From the NCBI RefSeq assembly GCF_024166365.1, contig NC_064839.1:16602878-16666877 (forward strand): 64,000 bases of DNA. The letters are read 5' to 3'. The notes below the pieces were generated by a model. That model saw nothing but the letters and a program-made list of their open reading frames with translations, made no database searches and was not told the origin of the DNA. This stretch comes from Elephas maximus indicus. Taxonomy: Eukaryota; Chordata; Mammalia; Proboscidea; Elephantidae. This document shows, piece by piece, positions 11,272-22,977 of the stretch (its first letter is position 1; each line of letters starts with the position of its first letter). The position numbers and the translations under genes were made by a program.

Positions 11272-11868
11272 TGTGTAAGAAAATTAAAAAAAAAAATTGA
11301 GGTACCTGATAAGATCTGAAATGCCCAGTTTGAGGACTGGGTGTGATTCATTGTTTGGTGATTCCATTTTCACCCTAGTGCCAGCCATCTTCCACGCTGT
11401 TTCTAAGAGAGGAATGCCTGGTAATGATGTAACCACACCAAGACTCCCTCTCCTATCACATACCTTTGTAATTACCACACTGTAACTAAGCTAAGATACA
11501 TATATCCTTTTAAGCCAACTGCCTTACAAACTTGCAATACAAGAAGTCCTGCCTTATGAGTTCCCATTACAGGAAGTCCCGCCTTAAAATGATCTACCTA
11601 TAGAGTAATGTCTTTCCATGATTTAAGCCTGTAATTATCAATAAAGTAATGTCTTTTGGTGACCCTAAGTTTGTAAATACCAATCAAGTTATGTGTTTCG
11701 TATCTTTTGTTCCCCTCTTATAAAGCGTAACTCCTGAGTTGCCGTTTTGGATTACTAGATTCCATCCCATGGATCTCGGTCTATCCCTTGCTCCAGCTGA
11801 ATCTTTTCTTTTCTTTTTTTTTCCAATAAGTCTCTCAATTTTACATTAGAGTACAGGTTGTTATGACA
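11272..11868 (+). mobile_element. ERV 5' LTR
   Basis: Starts TGTGTAAG and ends TTATGACA. TATAAA at 11719-11724 is a likely promoter box; the polyadenylation signal is mutated to AATAAG (CCAATAAGTCTC near 11823). U3 holds an imperfect 41-bp tandem array (units from 11597, 11638 and 11680) and two copies of an ACARGAAGTCCYGCCTTA word near 11540-11585. Aligns along its length with 26792-27387. Confidence 0.93.
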
Positions 11869-11879
11869 TTTAATGGCAT
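11869..11879. repeat. Target-site duplication, left copy (RTE at 11880)
   Basis: TTTAATGGCAT here and again at 15121-15131, an exact 11-bp repeat flanking the RTE. The duplicated bases are the first bases of the ERV after its 5' LTR. Confidence 0.95.
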
Positions 11880-14800
11880 GTTGTTGTTGTTGTTAGGTGC
11901 CATCCAGTTGGTTCTGACTCACAGCAATCCTATGCGCAACAAAATGAAACACTGCCCATTCCTGTGCCATCTTCACAATTGCTGCCATGCTTGAGCCCAT
12001 TGTTGCAGCCACTGTGTCAATCCATCCCGTGAAGGTCTTCCTCTTTTTCCCTGACCCTCTACTTTACGAAGCATGATATCCTTCTCCAGGGACTGATCCC
12101 TCCTGATAACATTCCAAAGTATGTGAGTCGTAGTCTCACCGTCCTTGCTTCTAAGGAACATTCTGATTGTACTTATTCCAAGACAGATTTGCTCATTCTT
12201 TTGGCAGTCCATGGTACATTCGATATTCTTTGCCAACACCACAATTTAAAGGCGTCAATTCTTCTTTGGTCTTCCTTATTCATTGTCCAGCTTTTGCATG
12301 CATATGAGGCAATGGAAAATACTATGGCTTCGGTCAAGCACACCTTAGTCCTCAAGGTGACATCTTTGCTTTTCAACACTTTAAAGAGGTCTTCTGCAGC
12401 AGATTTGCCCAATGCAATGTGTCTTTTGATTTCTTGACTGATGCTTCCACGGGTGTTGATTGTGGATCCAAGTACAAGAAAATCTTTGACAACCTCAATA
12501 TTTTCTCCGTTTATCATGATGTTGCTTATTGGTCTAGTTGTGAGGGTTTTTGTTTTCTTTATGTTGAGGTGTAATCCATACTGAAGGCTGTGGTCTTCGA
12601 TCTTCATCAGTAAGTGCTTCACGTCCTCTTCACTTTTAGCAAGCAAAATTGGGTCATCTGCGTAATGCGGGTTGTTAATGAGTCTTCCTTCAATCCTGAT
12701 GCCACGTTCTTCTTCATATAGTCCAGCTTCTTGAATTATTTGCCCAGCATACAGATTGAAGAAGTATGATGAAAGGCTACAACCCTGACACACTTTTCCT
12801 GATAACCCCCACAGTATCCCATTGCTCTGTCCAAACAACTGCCTCTTGATCTACGTACAGGTTCCACATCAGCACAATTAACTGCTCTAGAATCCCCATT
12901 CTTCGCAATGTTATCCATAATTGGTTACGATCCACACAGTCAAATGCTTTCGCATAGTCAATAAAACACAGGTAAACATCCTTCTGGTATTCTCTGCTTT
13001 CAGCCAGGGTCCATCTGACATCAGCAATGATCTGCCTGGTTCCACATCCTCTTCTAAATCCAGCTTGAATTCCTGGCAGTTCCCTGTGGATATGCTGCTG
13101 CAGCCACTTTTGAATAATCTTCAGCAAAATTTTGCTTGCATGAAATATTAATGATATTGATGATAATTTCGACATTGAATTGGATCACCTTTCTTGGGAA
13201 TGGGCGTAAATATGGATCTCTTCCAGTTGGTTGGCTAGGTAGCTGTCTTGTGAATTTTTTGGCATAGCCAAGTGAGCACTTCCAGTACTGGATCCATTTG
13301 TTGAAACATCTCAACTGGTATTCTGTCATTTCCTGGAGCCTTATTTTTCTCCAATGCCTTCAGAGCAGCTTGGACTTCTTTCTTCATTACCATTGGTTCC
13401 TGATCATATGTTACCACCCGAAATGGTTGAACATCAACCAATTCTTTTTGGTATAGTGACTCTGTGTGTTCCGTCCATCTTCGTTTGATGGGTCCTGCAT
13501 TGTTTAATATTTTCCCCATAGAATTCTTCAGTATTGCAACTCGAGGCTTGAATTTTTTCTTCAGTTTTTTTTTTTTTTTTTTTTTAGCTTGAGAAATGCT
13601 GAGAGTGTTCTTCCCTTTTGGCTTTCTGTCTCCAACTCTTTGCACATGTCATCATAATATTTTACTCTGTCTTCCTGAGCCACCTATTGAAATCTTCTGT
13701 TCAGCTCTTTTAGACGTCATCATTTTTTCCTTTTTCTTTAGCTACTGCACGTTCAAGAGCAAGTTTCAGAGTCTCTTCTGACATCCATTTAGGTCTTTTC
13801 TTTCTCTCCTGTCTTTTTAATGGCCTCTTGCTTTCTTCATGTATGATGTCCTTGATGTCATTCCACAGCTCGTCTGGTCTTTTGTCGTTAGTGTTCGACA
13901 CATCAAATCTATTCTTGAGATGGTCTCTAAATTCAGGTAGGATATATTCAAGGTCGTACTTTGGCTCTCGTGGACTTGTTCTAATTTTCTGCTCTTTCAA
14001 CTTCAACTTGCATATAAGCAATTGATGGTCTGATCCGAAGTCAGCCCCTGGCCTTGTTCTGAATGATGATATTGAGCTTTTCCATCATCTCTTTCCACAG
14101 ATGTAGTCGATTTGATTCCTGTGTATTCCATCTGGCCAGGTCCATGTGTATAGTCACCGTTTATGTTGGTGAAAAAAGATATTTGCAATGAAGAAGTCAT
14201 TGGCCTTGCAAGATGCAATCATTTGATCTCCGGCATCTTTTCTATCACCTAGGCCACATTTTCCAACCACCAATCCTTCTTTGTTTCTAGCTTTCACAAT
14301 CCAATCACCAGTAATTATCAGTGCATCCTGATTGCATGTTTGATCGATTTCAGACTGCAGAAGTTGGTAAAAATCTTCAGTTTCTGCATCTTTGGCCTTA
14401 GTGGTTGGTGTGTAAACTTGAATAATAGTCGTATTAACTGGTCTTCCTTGTGGCCTTATGGATATTATCCTATCACGGACAGCGTTGTACTTCAGGATAG
14501 ATCTTGAAATGTTCTTTTTGACAATGAGTGCAATGCCATTCCTCTTCAAGTTGTCATTCCTGGCATAGTAGGCCATATCACTGTTCGATTCAGAATGACA
14601 AATACCAGTCCATTTCAGCTCACCAATGCCTAGGATATCAATGCTTATGTGTTCCATTTCATTTTTGAAGATTTCCAGTTTTCCTAGATTCATGCTTTGT
14701 ACATTCCAGGTTCCAGTTTATTAATGGATGTTTGCACCTGTTTCTTCTCATTTTGAGCCGTGCCACATCAGCAAATAGAGATCCTGAAAGCTTTACTCCA

Positions 14801-15120
14801 TCCACGTCATTAAGGTCGACTCTACTTTGAGAAGGCAGCTCTTTCCCAGTCATCTTTTGAGTGCCTTCCAATCTGAGAGGCTCATTTTCCGGCACTATAT
14901 CAGACAATGTTCCACTGCTATTCATAAGGTTTTCACTGGCTGCTTCTTTTCAGAAGTAGACTGTGGGGTCCTTCTTCCTAGTCTGTCTTAGTCTAGAAGC
15001 TCAGCTGAAACCTGTCCTCCAAGGGTGACCCTGCTGGTATTTAAATACTGGTGGCATAGTTTTGAGCATCACAGCAACACACGGGCCCCACAGTACAACA
15101 AACTGACAGATGCATGGGGG
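11880..15120 (-). mobile_element. RTE (BovB-like) LINE, near full length
   Basis: A 3.24-kb element read leftwards, with a TTGTTGTTGTT tail on the plus strand and an exact 11-bp target duplication. The coding region has an apurinic-endonuclease-type domain (about 14925-14150, with ITGDW and LGIGELKW words) and a reverse transcriptase (about 13650-12170). The polymerase YADD motif is intact at 12653-12664 and AFDCVD sits upstream. Frames are broken by shifts: RT lies in at least three overlapping frames, and an A19 run in element sense (13567-13585 on the plus strand) disrupts the endonuclease-RT linker. Known family: RTE1 of afrotherians, a relative of BovB. Inserted precisely behind the ERV 5' LTR. 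Not autonomous as it stands. Confidence 0.95.
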
Positions 15121-15131
15121 TTTAATGGCAT
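15121..15131. repeat. Target-site duplication, right copy
   Basis: TTTAATGGCAT, identical to 11869-11879. From here the ERV internal sequence continues. Confidence 0.95.
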
Positions 15132-15143
15132 AGTTGGCAGAAT
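15126..15143 (+). promoter_or_regulatory. ERV primer-binding site, tRNA-Ser type
   Basis: TGGCATAGTTGGCAGAAT lies 5 bp after the reconstructed LTR end. It matches the complement of the 3' end of tRNA-Ser(AGA) (TGGCGTAGTCGGCAGGAT) except for three transitions, two of them CpG-type. Retroviral reverse transcription starts from such a tRNA-paired site. Confidence 0.75.
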
Positions 15144-15502
15144 TCTAAAGGAATATTATCTTCTGTGTTTCTGAGAAGTCATGGAACCAGATTGCCCTGG
15201 CACCAGCAAAGGATCCATGTGCCCAGAACCATCTCCTTGAACTCTCCAGGTTTGGTGGCGATAAGCCTCTCAGATTGAAACTTCTGCTTATTAAGAACAT
15301 GGCTCTTTGAGAGATTTATTGGTTATCTTTTCTACATACTTTCATTTTCTGCTTATTTCCTGAGAGTCTCACTGGGCTTATTAAATCTGGAGGGATTGCC
15401 ATCTTCTGGTCAATCTATTTTACTGAACTCCCTTTTCTTTCTGGTGCACCATAAGGTTTTTGTGCACATTTAAGTCTTTAAACTTGCACTTTTCTCTGTG
15501 AG
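15144..15502 (+). other. ERV untranslated leader
   Basis: Non-coding stretch between the primer site and the gag start. No open frame; packaging signals cannot be recognised from sequence alone. Confidence 0.6.
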
Positions 15503-17090
15503 ATGGGGAATGCTACGTCCAAGATTGAAGCAGGACCCCCTAAGGGAACTCTTGCCGATTATATGACTAAGCATTACGGTCCTGGTTCAGTCTAGTATTT
15601 AAACTGATGGCATGCACTTATGGAGAGAAATTTAAAGGACCAAAGGCTATTGCAGGGGGTCATTTGAGTTAACTAAATTGAACTTTCCAGACAGCAAATT
15701 AGAGGTTAAGGCCTTACAAATAAAACTAAAGCAATGGGAGGCATTTTGTAATTGGTACTTGAAAGCTTCCAAGAAATCGTAAAGATAAATTTGCATCCTT
15801 GCTAGAGACTGTTTCAAAAAAAGCTAAACAGGTTAAAGGATTACAGTGTTAGAGCTCTGTATCCTCAGTGACTATCTACCTAGCAACAGTCCCTATATCC
15901 ACCTTTTTCCAAAATGACTCCCTTTCTTGAAATAGCTCATTTTCCCAAAATGTCTCCCTCTCTCAAGGTACTCCCTTTCCCAAAATAGCTTCCTTTACCA
16001 AAATGGTGAAGTCTCTAGCACCTGTTGTACAACCTTAGCCTCTGATGCCCAGCTCCTCTCCTTTCCCTCCGTCTCTCCAGCAGTTAATACGCTGTACTCC
16101 TCTTTCTTACCTACTACACTGAAAACCTCCTTACTGAACCTATTTATTATATTAAGGAACCTCTAGAAGAATTAAAACCCATTTGTTAAATACATTTTAA
16201 AATTAAATATCCTGAAAAGGCTCAGAAGCCACCACAAGTTACTTGTGCCCTGTGGTCAAAAGTGGAACTTCATACTATTGTTAGGGAATTGCTTAACCCA
16301 CGTGAAGATCCTCACAAATTCATTCACGAATTTAGAATCTTGGCTGATACCCATGAACCTGGTTCAGCAGAATTATATAATTTAATAAATTCCCTGATAG
16401 GGCCAGGAGACGCTCAAAGGTGGAAGGAAAAGGCCGAATGGAAAACTCCTACAGAATTCCTAACCATCTAGTCTGAAGTTCTTAGCATGGAAATAATAGT
16501 ATAGACCAGAGCTATTGTCACAGACCTTACTGAAGCTATCTCAAAAGTTTCCTCCCAAAAAATAGATTGGGCCAAAATTCAAGTTTGCAAACAAAATGAA
16601 GATGAAAATGTTTATGATTACTAGGACTTTGTGACTAAACTTTTTCAGGTACACTCTGGTTTAAAGCTAGAAGAGCCTGGATCCCATATTGCTTTCAATT
16701 ATCTTTTTGTCAATGGCCTCCATTTGGAGCCCACTGAGTTAGTCAAACACCACAAACTAGACTGGGAAAATGAAAACACTTTACAGTTAGCTACTCTAGC
16801 CTACAAGCTGTCTCAAACTCTTAAACACCAAGCTAGGGAAGCTGAACAGACAACTAAAGCTAAACAAAATCAACTTATGGCCCTGCAGTTACAACAGCTA
16901 CAGACCCAGTGTCAAAATAATTTCCCCACACAGAACAGGTTCACTTGACATATAGCTAAGATTGGGGCCAGTTACTTGCCCCTTATTGGTTACTACTGTA
17001 AAAAAACTGGACATTTTAAAAGGAAATGTCTAAAACTAAAAAATAAACTGGGCAACCTGACAACAGGTGTAGCTGAGAAGCAGATAGAAT
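15503..17090 (+). pseudogene. gag: ERV gag relic
   Basis: Starts ATGGGGAATGCTACG, encoding MGNAT, an N-myristoylation-type matrix start that normally targets Gag to the plasma membrane. A stop follows within about 30 codons. Two longer capsid-region pieces stay open at 16262-16471 and 16631-16948, the second ending in a glutamine-rich stretch. A degenerate nucleocapsid knuckle at about 16987-17027 (CKKTGHFKRKC) keeps Cys, His and Cys but appears to have lost the first cysteine. Many stops; non-functional. Confidence 0.8.
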
Positions 17091-17099
17091 GAAGAGGCT

Positions 17100-17530
17100 G
17101 TGGGGACAAACCAGGAGCTTTTCCTACAGTAGCCATAAACTCTCAGAGAGAAACTATTATTCAAATCAATACAGAACCACATAAATTTTTAATTGACACG
17201 GGTACTACCTTATCTACAATAAACCCTACAAATTTGCAAAAACCCCTTGCCCTGGTGAAATAAAATCTCAAGAGTAGTGGTGGTTCCTAATCAAGAACAG
17301 ATTTTAACCCATTCCAGCCTGTTTCTGTCTCTTTAGGTTCCATAGAGGACATATGCCTATTTTTATTCAGCTTAGATACTCCGGTAAATTTTCCAAGAAG
17401 AGACCTGTTATCCAAATGGAATTGCCAAATAAAATTCTCAGCAACAGAAGAAATGCTATTAGATTTACCTGAAGCCAATCAACAGATAGACGCTATGATA
17501 AAAATACTTTAAGTGAAGAAGCCTGTTGCT
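17100..17530 (+). pseudogene. pro: ERV protease relic
   Basis: The retroviral aspartic protease active-site motif LIDTGTT is encoded at about 17189-17209. Downstream frames are interrupted. In gammaretroviruses the protease lies between gag and pol in this position. Confidence 0.75.
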
Positions 17531-19080
17531 ATTTTTAAGCACTCAGTTTAGCACCACAAGAAGGTCATTCCCTTACTTTATCCATTTGTATGGAATGTCT
17601 TTTCTTCTGTACCTGAAATCTTGTGGGCCACTACTTCTACCAATGTTGTTTTGATCCTATCAGGTGAACCAATTAAAATTAAAATAGACACCTCTAAAAC
17701 CTTACCTAAATTTTCTCAATAACCTTTAAAACGAGAAAAACTAAGGATGGATTTGTTCCTGTAATTGAACACTTTTTGGCTAAAGGCTTAATAATCCCTT
17801 GCACCAGTCCTTGCAACACTCCAGTTTTCCCTGTTAAGAAACCCAAAAATCAGGGCTAGAGACTTGTACAGGACTTGCATGCTATTAATTGTATAGTAAT
17901 TCCAAGACTCCCCATAGTTCCTAGCCCTCATCTGCCCCTGTCTAATGTCCGCCTTGAAGTGACTCACTTTACAGTAGTCCATCTTTACAGTGTTTTTTTT
18001 TTTTTTTTTTAGCATTCCAGTCTATCTGCACAGTCAATACTTGTCTTCCTTCACTTGGGGGACCAACAATTTACCTGGACTGTCATGCACCAAGGTTTTA
18101 CTGAGTCCCCCACATTTTTTGTTAGATTTTACATGCAGATTTACAGACTTTACAGTTCTCTCAAGAGTCTACATTATAACAATGTGTGGCTAATTTACTG
18201 GTCTGCTTTAACTCTCAACAGGCATGTCTTACTGATAGTATCCTGTTGTTACAACATTTGGAAGAGGAGGTCACAAAACCTCCAGAGAAAAATTACAGTT
18301 AACCCAACCTTTTGTTAGGTACTTGGGACATATTATTTCAGCAAAAGGGGTCACTATAGACCCCAAAAGAAAAGAGACCATCTTAGCTTATCCTGTCTCT
18401 CCTACCAAGAATCAGCTAAGAGGATTTCTAGGACTCTGTGGCTATTGTGGAACTCAGATACCGAATTTTTCTTTGTTGGCTCAATATCTTTGCCATTATC
18501 TAAAGAGTTCAGAGCCTGACTGCTTCCAGCTCTCCGAGGATGCCCAAAAGGTCATCACTCAACTAAAAGAAGACTTAATTAAGACTCCTGCTCTAGGGTT
18601 TCCTAATTATAATGTACCCTTTTCACTTCTTTCCATGAGATTACTGGGAATGCTGTAGGAGTCCTCAATCAAAAACACCGGGAACAAGAGAGACCCATTG
18701 GTTTTTACAGCATCCATCTGGACCCTGTCACAAGGGGCTACCCCTTCTTGCCTTAGAGCGGTTGCTGCAAATGCTAGACTAGTTGAGAACACAGCAGATA
18801 TTGTTTTAGGAAATTTTCTTGATGTTCATGTTCCTCATGTGGTGTTAGCCATTTTAAGTGCAACACTTGCTCAACACCTGTCAGCCAGCAGGTTGACTTC
18901 TTATGAAATTCTCCTTTTGCCTGCTTCTAATATTCAGTTATATACTATACCAAAACAAACCAATCTGTTGCCATTGAGTCAATACCTCTCTGAATCCAGC
19001 TACATTGTAACTTTTACCTAATAATGATGACCATCTACCACATGATTGCTTAAATCTTATCGAACAGCTTTTATCTCCTA
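17531..19080 (+). pseudogene. pol: ERV pol relic: reverse transcriptase
   Basis: Pieces of the RT fingers and palm are recognisable: VQDLHAIN near 17870 and QGFTESPTFF near 18090. A T20 tract at 17991-18010 disrupts the region just before. The YxDD box is destroyed (about 18175-18200). The connection region is recognisable from 18323 (GHIISAKGVTIDP, then LRGFLGLCGYC), the gammaretrovirus-like pattern. Frames switch repeatedly. Confidence 0.85.
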
Positions 19081-19560
19081 GACCAAATTTACAACAAACC
19101 CTGTTATTGAATCCTGATTTTGTTCTATTTGTTGATGTGTCATATTTAAGTCCAAGCTTCCGAGCTCTCATTACCAAGGAGGATATGCCATGAGTACATC
19201 AACTGAGGTCCTCAAAAGTGGTGCCCTTCTTGAAGTCACTTCAACACAGCAAGTTGAAGTAATTGCAGTTAAAAAGGCTTGCAAACTGGCTTTTGGATGG
19301 TAAGTAATTATTTTTATGAAGTCTAGGTATGTTCTTGGAGTTATTCATGATTTTGGAATTTTTTGGAGGGGAGTGGGAAAGCAGTTCCTAACTTCTTCTG
19401 GGACCCAAATTAAAATGGGACCTTAGTAGCAGGCCTCTTAAAAGCTCTTTTGCTCCCCTCTGAGACTGCTGTAATTAAAATCCAGGCCCACCAATACAAA
19501 GGAGCTCCAGGAACAAAGGAAACCGCTTAGCGGACAGAGCAGCTAAACAAGCTGCTTCCC
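19081..19560 (+). pseudogene. pol: ERV pol relic: RNase H
   Basis: A LFVDVS motif near 19130 stands for the first catalytic Asp region of RNase H, and a VEVIAVKKACKLAFG-like helix follows near 19255. Ends near a NRLADRAAKQAA-type motif at about 19525. Broken frame. Confidence 0.65.
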
Positions 19561-20761
19561 AATCACCCTTTAAAGATGCCACCCTCATTCATGACCATGA
19601 TAATTCCACTCATGGTCATGATGAAAATAAGGGAATAGGTAATAATAATAAAACAAGGCACCTGTAAATATGGCACTTCTAAAATGTTGCTCAACAAAAT
19701 TTGACCTGAAGGAAATTTCCTAATCATTTTTTAAACACCAACAATTAACCTCCACAGAGGAAATTAGATAATGGGGACAGGCCAGCTGTCACCGGGATCC
19801 AATCGTGGAATTGTGTGTCAGGCCTAATAAAAAAATCTGTTTTGCCAGAATGCTTACGTGTTCCTATGGTTAGAAATCACTAGAATGATAACATAGGAAT
19901 AACTACAGATGACCTCATCAGGGCTTTAGAAGCCCATTGGTGGGGACATTTTTCTGTCGCTGTAGACTGTTTTTTCCTCATAGTTTTAAAGATCACACCC
20001 CCTTACTTTAATCCTGTTAATGCATCCGGTCCCTCACATTGGTGGACTGTTTCAGATGATTAACAACCTTTGAACACACTTGTAGAGAATCCCTCTAGGC
20101 CCAGAGGAATTGCCTTAAATGATTTATTTGAACATCAAAAATCAGTCTCACATGATGAGGTTGAAAAACAGAAGAAAGATGGTTGCTCACAATGCCCACC
20201 TCTGGGATATGGATGGGACCCAATGAGAACTTAGTTCTCCCCAAATCCCTGCAAAACCCTGTACTAGAGGCATTGCGCATGAAAACCCATTTGGGAAGAG
20301 ATAAGATGATAGAAATTTTAGAGAAATATTGGTGGGGTCATTTTTAAGAAGCCACTGAAAAAGTGGTTTCCCAATTTAATTCAGATAAACCTTATAATTC
20401 TCCACCTATTTCCCTTGCTGTCAGGACTAGCGCTTGAATGACAGGTTGATTTTTATCCAACTCCCTGCCTCAAGTGGTTACAAGTTTGTATTAGTAATGA
20501 TTGGTAGATTTTCTCACTGGGTAGAAACTTTCCCCAGTCCTCAAGCTACTGCTGTGTTTGTGACTAAGAAACTTCTTGAGAACATTATCCCTACTTGAGG
20601 ACCCCCAAGTGTCCTTTGTAGTGACTTAGTCACCCATTTTATTGGGCAAATAACTAAGGAAATACTTAAAATTTTTCCCATTTTTCAAAGACTTCATTGT
20701 CCTTATCACCTTTAATCCTCTGGTCTAGTTGAAAGAACTAATGACGTGAAAAAAACCCAAC

Positions 20762-20806
20762 TATACGGTCGCTATGATTCGGAATCAACTCGACGGCGCT
20801 GGGTGG
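20762..20806 (+). repeat. AfroSINE/RTE 3' tail fragment
   Basis: CGGTCGCTATGATTCGGAAT followed by CAACTCGACGGCGCTGGG; only the shared 3' tail is present. Confidence 0.85.
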
Positions 20807-20859
20807 GAGCCAAACTTTCCAAATCTTTACAATTGCTTTGGACTAAGGTGCTACCTCTA

Positions 20860-21034
20860 ACAACAACAACAAAAAAACCAAACCTGTTGTTGTCGAGTTG
20901 ATTCCAACTCATAGTGACCCTATAGAACAGAGTAGAACTGCTTCATAGGGTTTCCAAGGAGTGCCTGGTAGATTCGAACTGCTGACCTTTTGGTTAGCAG
21001 CTGTAGCTCTTAACTACTATGCCACCAGGGTTTT
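20860..21034 (-). repeat. AfroSINE inside ERV integrase
   Basis: Complete minus-strand SINE from CAACAACAAC to ACTACTATGCCACCAGGG. Flanked by a 14-bp duplication, AGGTGCTACCTCTA at 20846-20859 and AGGTGCTGCCTCTA at 21035-21048 (one mismatch). Confidence 0.95.
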
Positions 21035-21928
21035 AGGTGCTGCCTCTAGTCCTTTTAAATTTAATAACTGCTCCATTTGGACCTCACAAATTGACCCTTC
21101 ATGAAATTATCACTGGGTGGGCAATGGCCCTCCCTATTGGGGAACATGCCGCGATTCAAATTTAGTTCAATCTGATTTGTTTCAATATTGTAAATCTTTG
21201 ATCCAATATTCTAAAGACTATTTTACACAGGTTATAAGGAAGCTTTTGATAATCAAAAGCAAGAAATATCTAAATTGCCTAATGTCCAACCTGGAGAACA
21301 TGTTTGCTGGAAAAGACACCAATTAAAATATTCACTCAAACCTCAGTGGAAAGGACCTTATTTGATCCATCTCACTAATCCTTGTGCAGTTTAATTACAC
21401 GGAGTTAAGTCTTGGATTCATTTATCCCAACTGGACTGAGCCTCACGAAGACTTGAAATTAAAATTCAGAGTCACCAAGAAGAGAAGCAGGTGGTGGCTG
21501 GGTAGACTATCTTCCTGAGATCTTTGGACCGAACCTGAAACCAACTATGCAGCCTGCAGTAAAAGCTGGTTTGGTTTTCTTTATCATTTTTTATATCTTT
21601 GTATTATCAGCCATTATGCATGATTGTGGAGTTATATCCTGGTAGTTTTGGTGACTATATTATGCCAATTGTTATCTTCGAAACAAATTGTTTAAAGGAA
21701 GGCTTTAACCCTTTTTGAATTTTTCTTTGTGACCAGGATGATGATTTTTAGTTGAGGGTATTTTGATGGTTTTAGTTATCTAACTTGTTTGTAGTGCCAC
21801 CTTCTGACCATTATGTTCATTTTCCCTTAAAAAATTTTTTTTTTCTTTTTTTTTTGAATTCATAACTTGCCACTGCTTTTGAAATTGCTTTCTGTTTTAT
21901 AAACTTGAATTTTTACGATAAAAAAATG

Positions 21929-21971
21929 TGGTTAGCAGTTGAGCTCTTAACCACTGTGCCAACAGGGCTCC
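21929..21971 (-). repeat. AfroSINE head fragment
   Basis: GTGGTTAGCAGTTGAGCTCT and TAACCACTGTGCCAACAGGG, the reversed tRNA-like head only. Confidence 0.8.
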
Positions 21972-22155
21972 ATTTTAGCTATAGAGGAACTAAGAATTTG
22001 TTTTCCTATTATCCAAATCTTTTTTATTGTCATTGGACTCCAACTGTGGGATATTATTCCTTGTTTTAATATTTTGCTCTTCCACTGTAAATCCAAACAT
22101 TTTTTTATAACCAGTTTTAAATAATAGTTTATTTTGTCATCACTGTTATTTGTAT

Positions 22156-22327
22156 GGAGCCCTGGTGATGCAGTGCTTAAGAGATTGGCTGCTAACCAAA
22201 AAAGTCAGCAGTTTGAATCCACCAGCCACTCCTTGGAAACCCTACAGGGCAGTTCTACTCTGTTGTGTAGGGTCACTATGAGTAGGAATTGACTCAACAG
22301 CAATGGGTTTAGTTTTAGTTTTTTGCA
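22156..22327 (+). repeat. AfroSINE inside ERV env
   Basis: Complete plus-strand copy from GGAGCCCTGGTGATGCAG to AACTCAACAGCAATGGG-like tail and T run. Flanked by TTATTTGTATG (22146-22156) and TTAGTTGTATG (22328-22338), an 11-bp duplication with one mismatch. Confidence 0.95.
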
Positions 22328-22966
22328 TTAGTTGTATGCTAGTAGACCTTGTTTATTTCTTTTGGGCTGTGTTTCTCCACTCTAAAGCCTTTCTTAAACT
22401 TTCTGCCCATACTGCTGTTCATCACAGCTGCCATTAATTCTTGGCATGTGAATGCCTTTGTTAAGCTCACTCAAGCAGCTGTACAATCCACAAATCTGAC
22501 TGAATGCTGAATCTGTGATCATTTACCCAAAATTGTACATGAGAACTCAGGAAAGGTGGAACAAGATATTAAACTAATTTGCCAGAAGTCTACTTCAATC
22601 CATATGCCTCTACCCCAAGACTCCCCTTTTCTAGATATTTTCAGCTGGCCACTGTCAGGCTTTGGATCATGGATTAAGTCTATACTGTCAACTTGATTAA
22701 TAATACTCATTGTCATTGTAATAATTGTAGGACCTCTTAAATGTTGTATGAAACTTTGGACAAATGCTATTACTCAAAATACCCATTTAATATCTATGAA
22801 AAGAATAATGACAGTACTTATATTTCAGAATGACTTGAGCCCACTCCTTGAGTAGGCCATTAGATATCAGGTTATTCCTCTAATGTGGCCTGCCCTGCTC
22901 TAGCCCTCAGGTAATAAAACTACAGAAGCAAGAGGCTAAAGCTATGGCATGGTGAAGACATCAAAT

Positions 22967-22977
22967 AGTGCCCAGCT
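22967..22977. repeat. Target-site duplication, left copy (second RTE)
   Basis: AGTGCCCAGCT, repeated exactly at 26195-26205, flanks the RTE at 22978-26194. Confidence 0.95.

Larger units (their letters stand above)
19561..21440 (+). pseudogene. pol: ERV pol relic: integrase, split by SINEs
   Basis: After RNase H come a MKTHLGRDKMIEIL-like zinc-binding region (about 20277) and a decayed catalytic core (20400-20750). Two repeats interrupt it: a SINE tail at 20762-20806 and a full AfroSINE at 20860-21034. The C-terminal part, with LPNVQPGEHVCWKRHQ and KPQWKGPYL, lies at about 21270-21365 and resembles the gammaretroviral integrase C-terminal domain. Confidence 0.75.
21441..22860 (+). pseudogene. 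env: ERV env relic, split by SINEs
   Basis: Begins after integrase. A hydrophobic stretch near 21575-21625 (GLVFFIIFYIFVLSA) could be the signal peptide. A fragmentary middle is disrupted by SINEs at 21929 and 22156. A C-terminal membrane anchor is visible at about 22700-22740 (LIILIVIVIIVGP), followed by a basic cytoplasmic tail, and preceded by SGFGSWIKSIL. Many stops. Envelope mediates receptor binding and fusion in retroviruses; this one cannot be made. Confidence 0.75.

Noticed and set aside
12173..13645. Reverse-transcriptase frames taken as a host gene
   Set aside because: They are pieces of an RTE LINE bounded by target duplications at 11869 and 15121.
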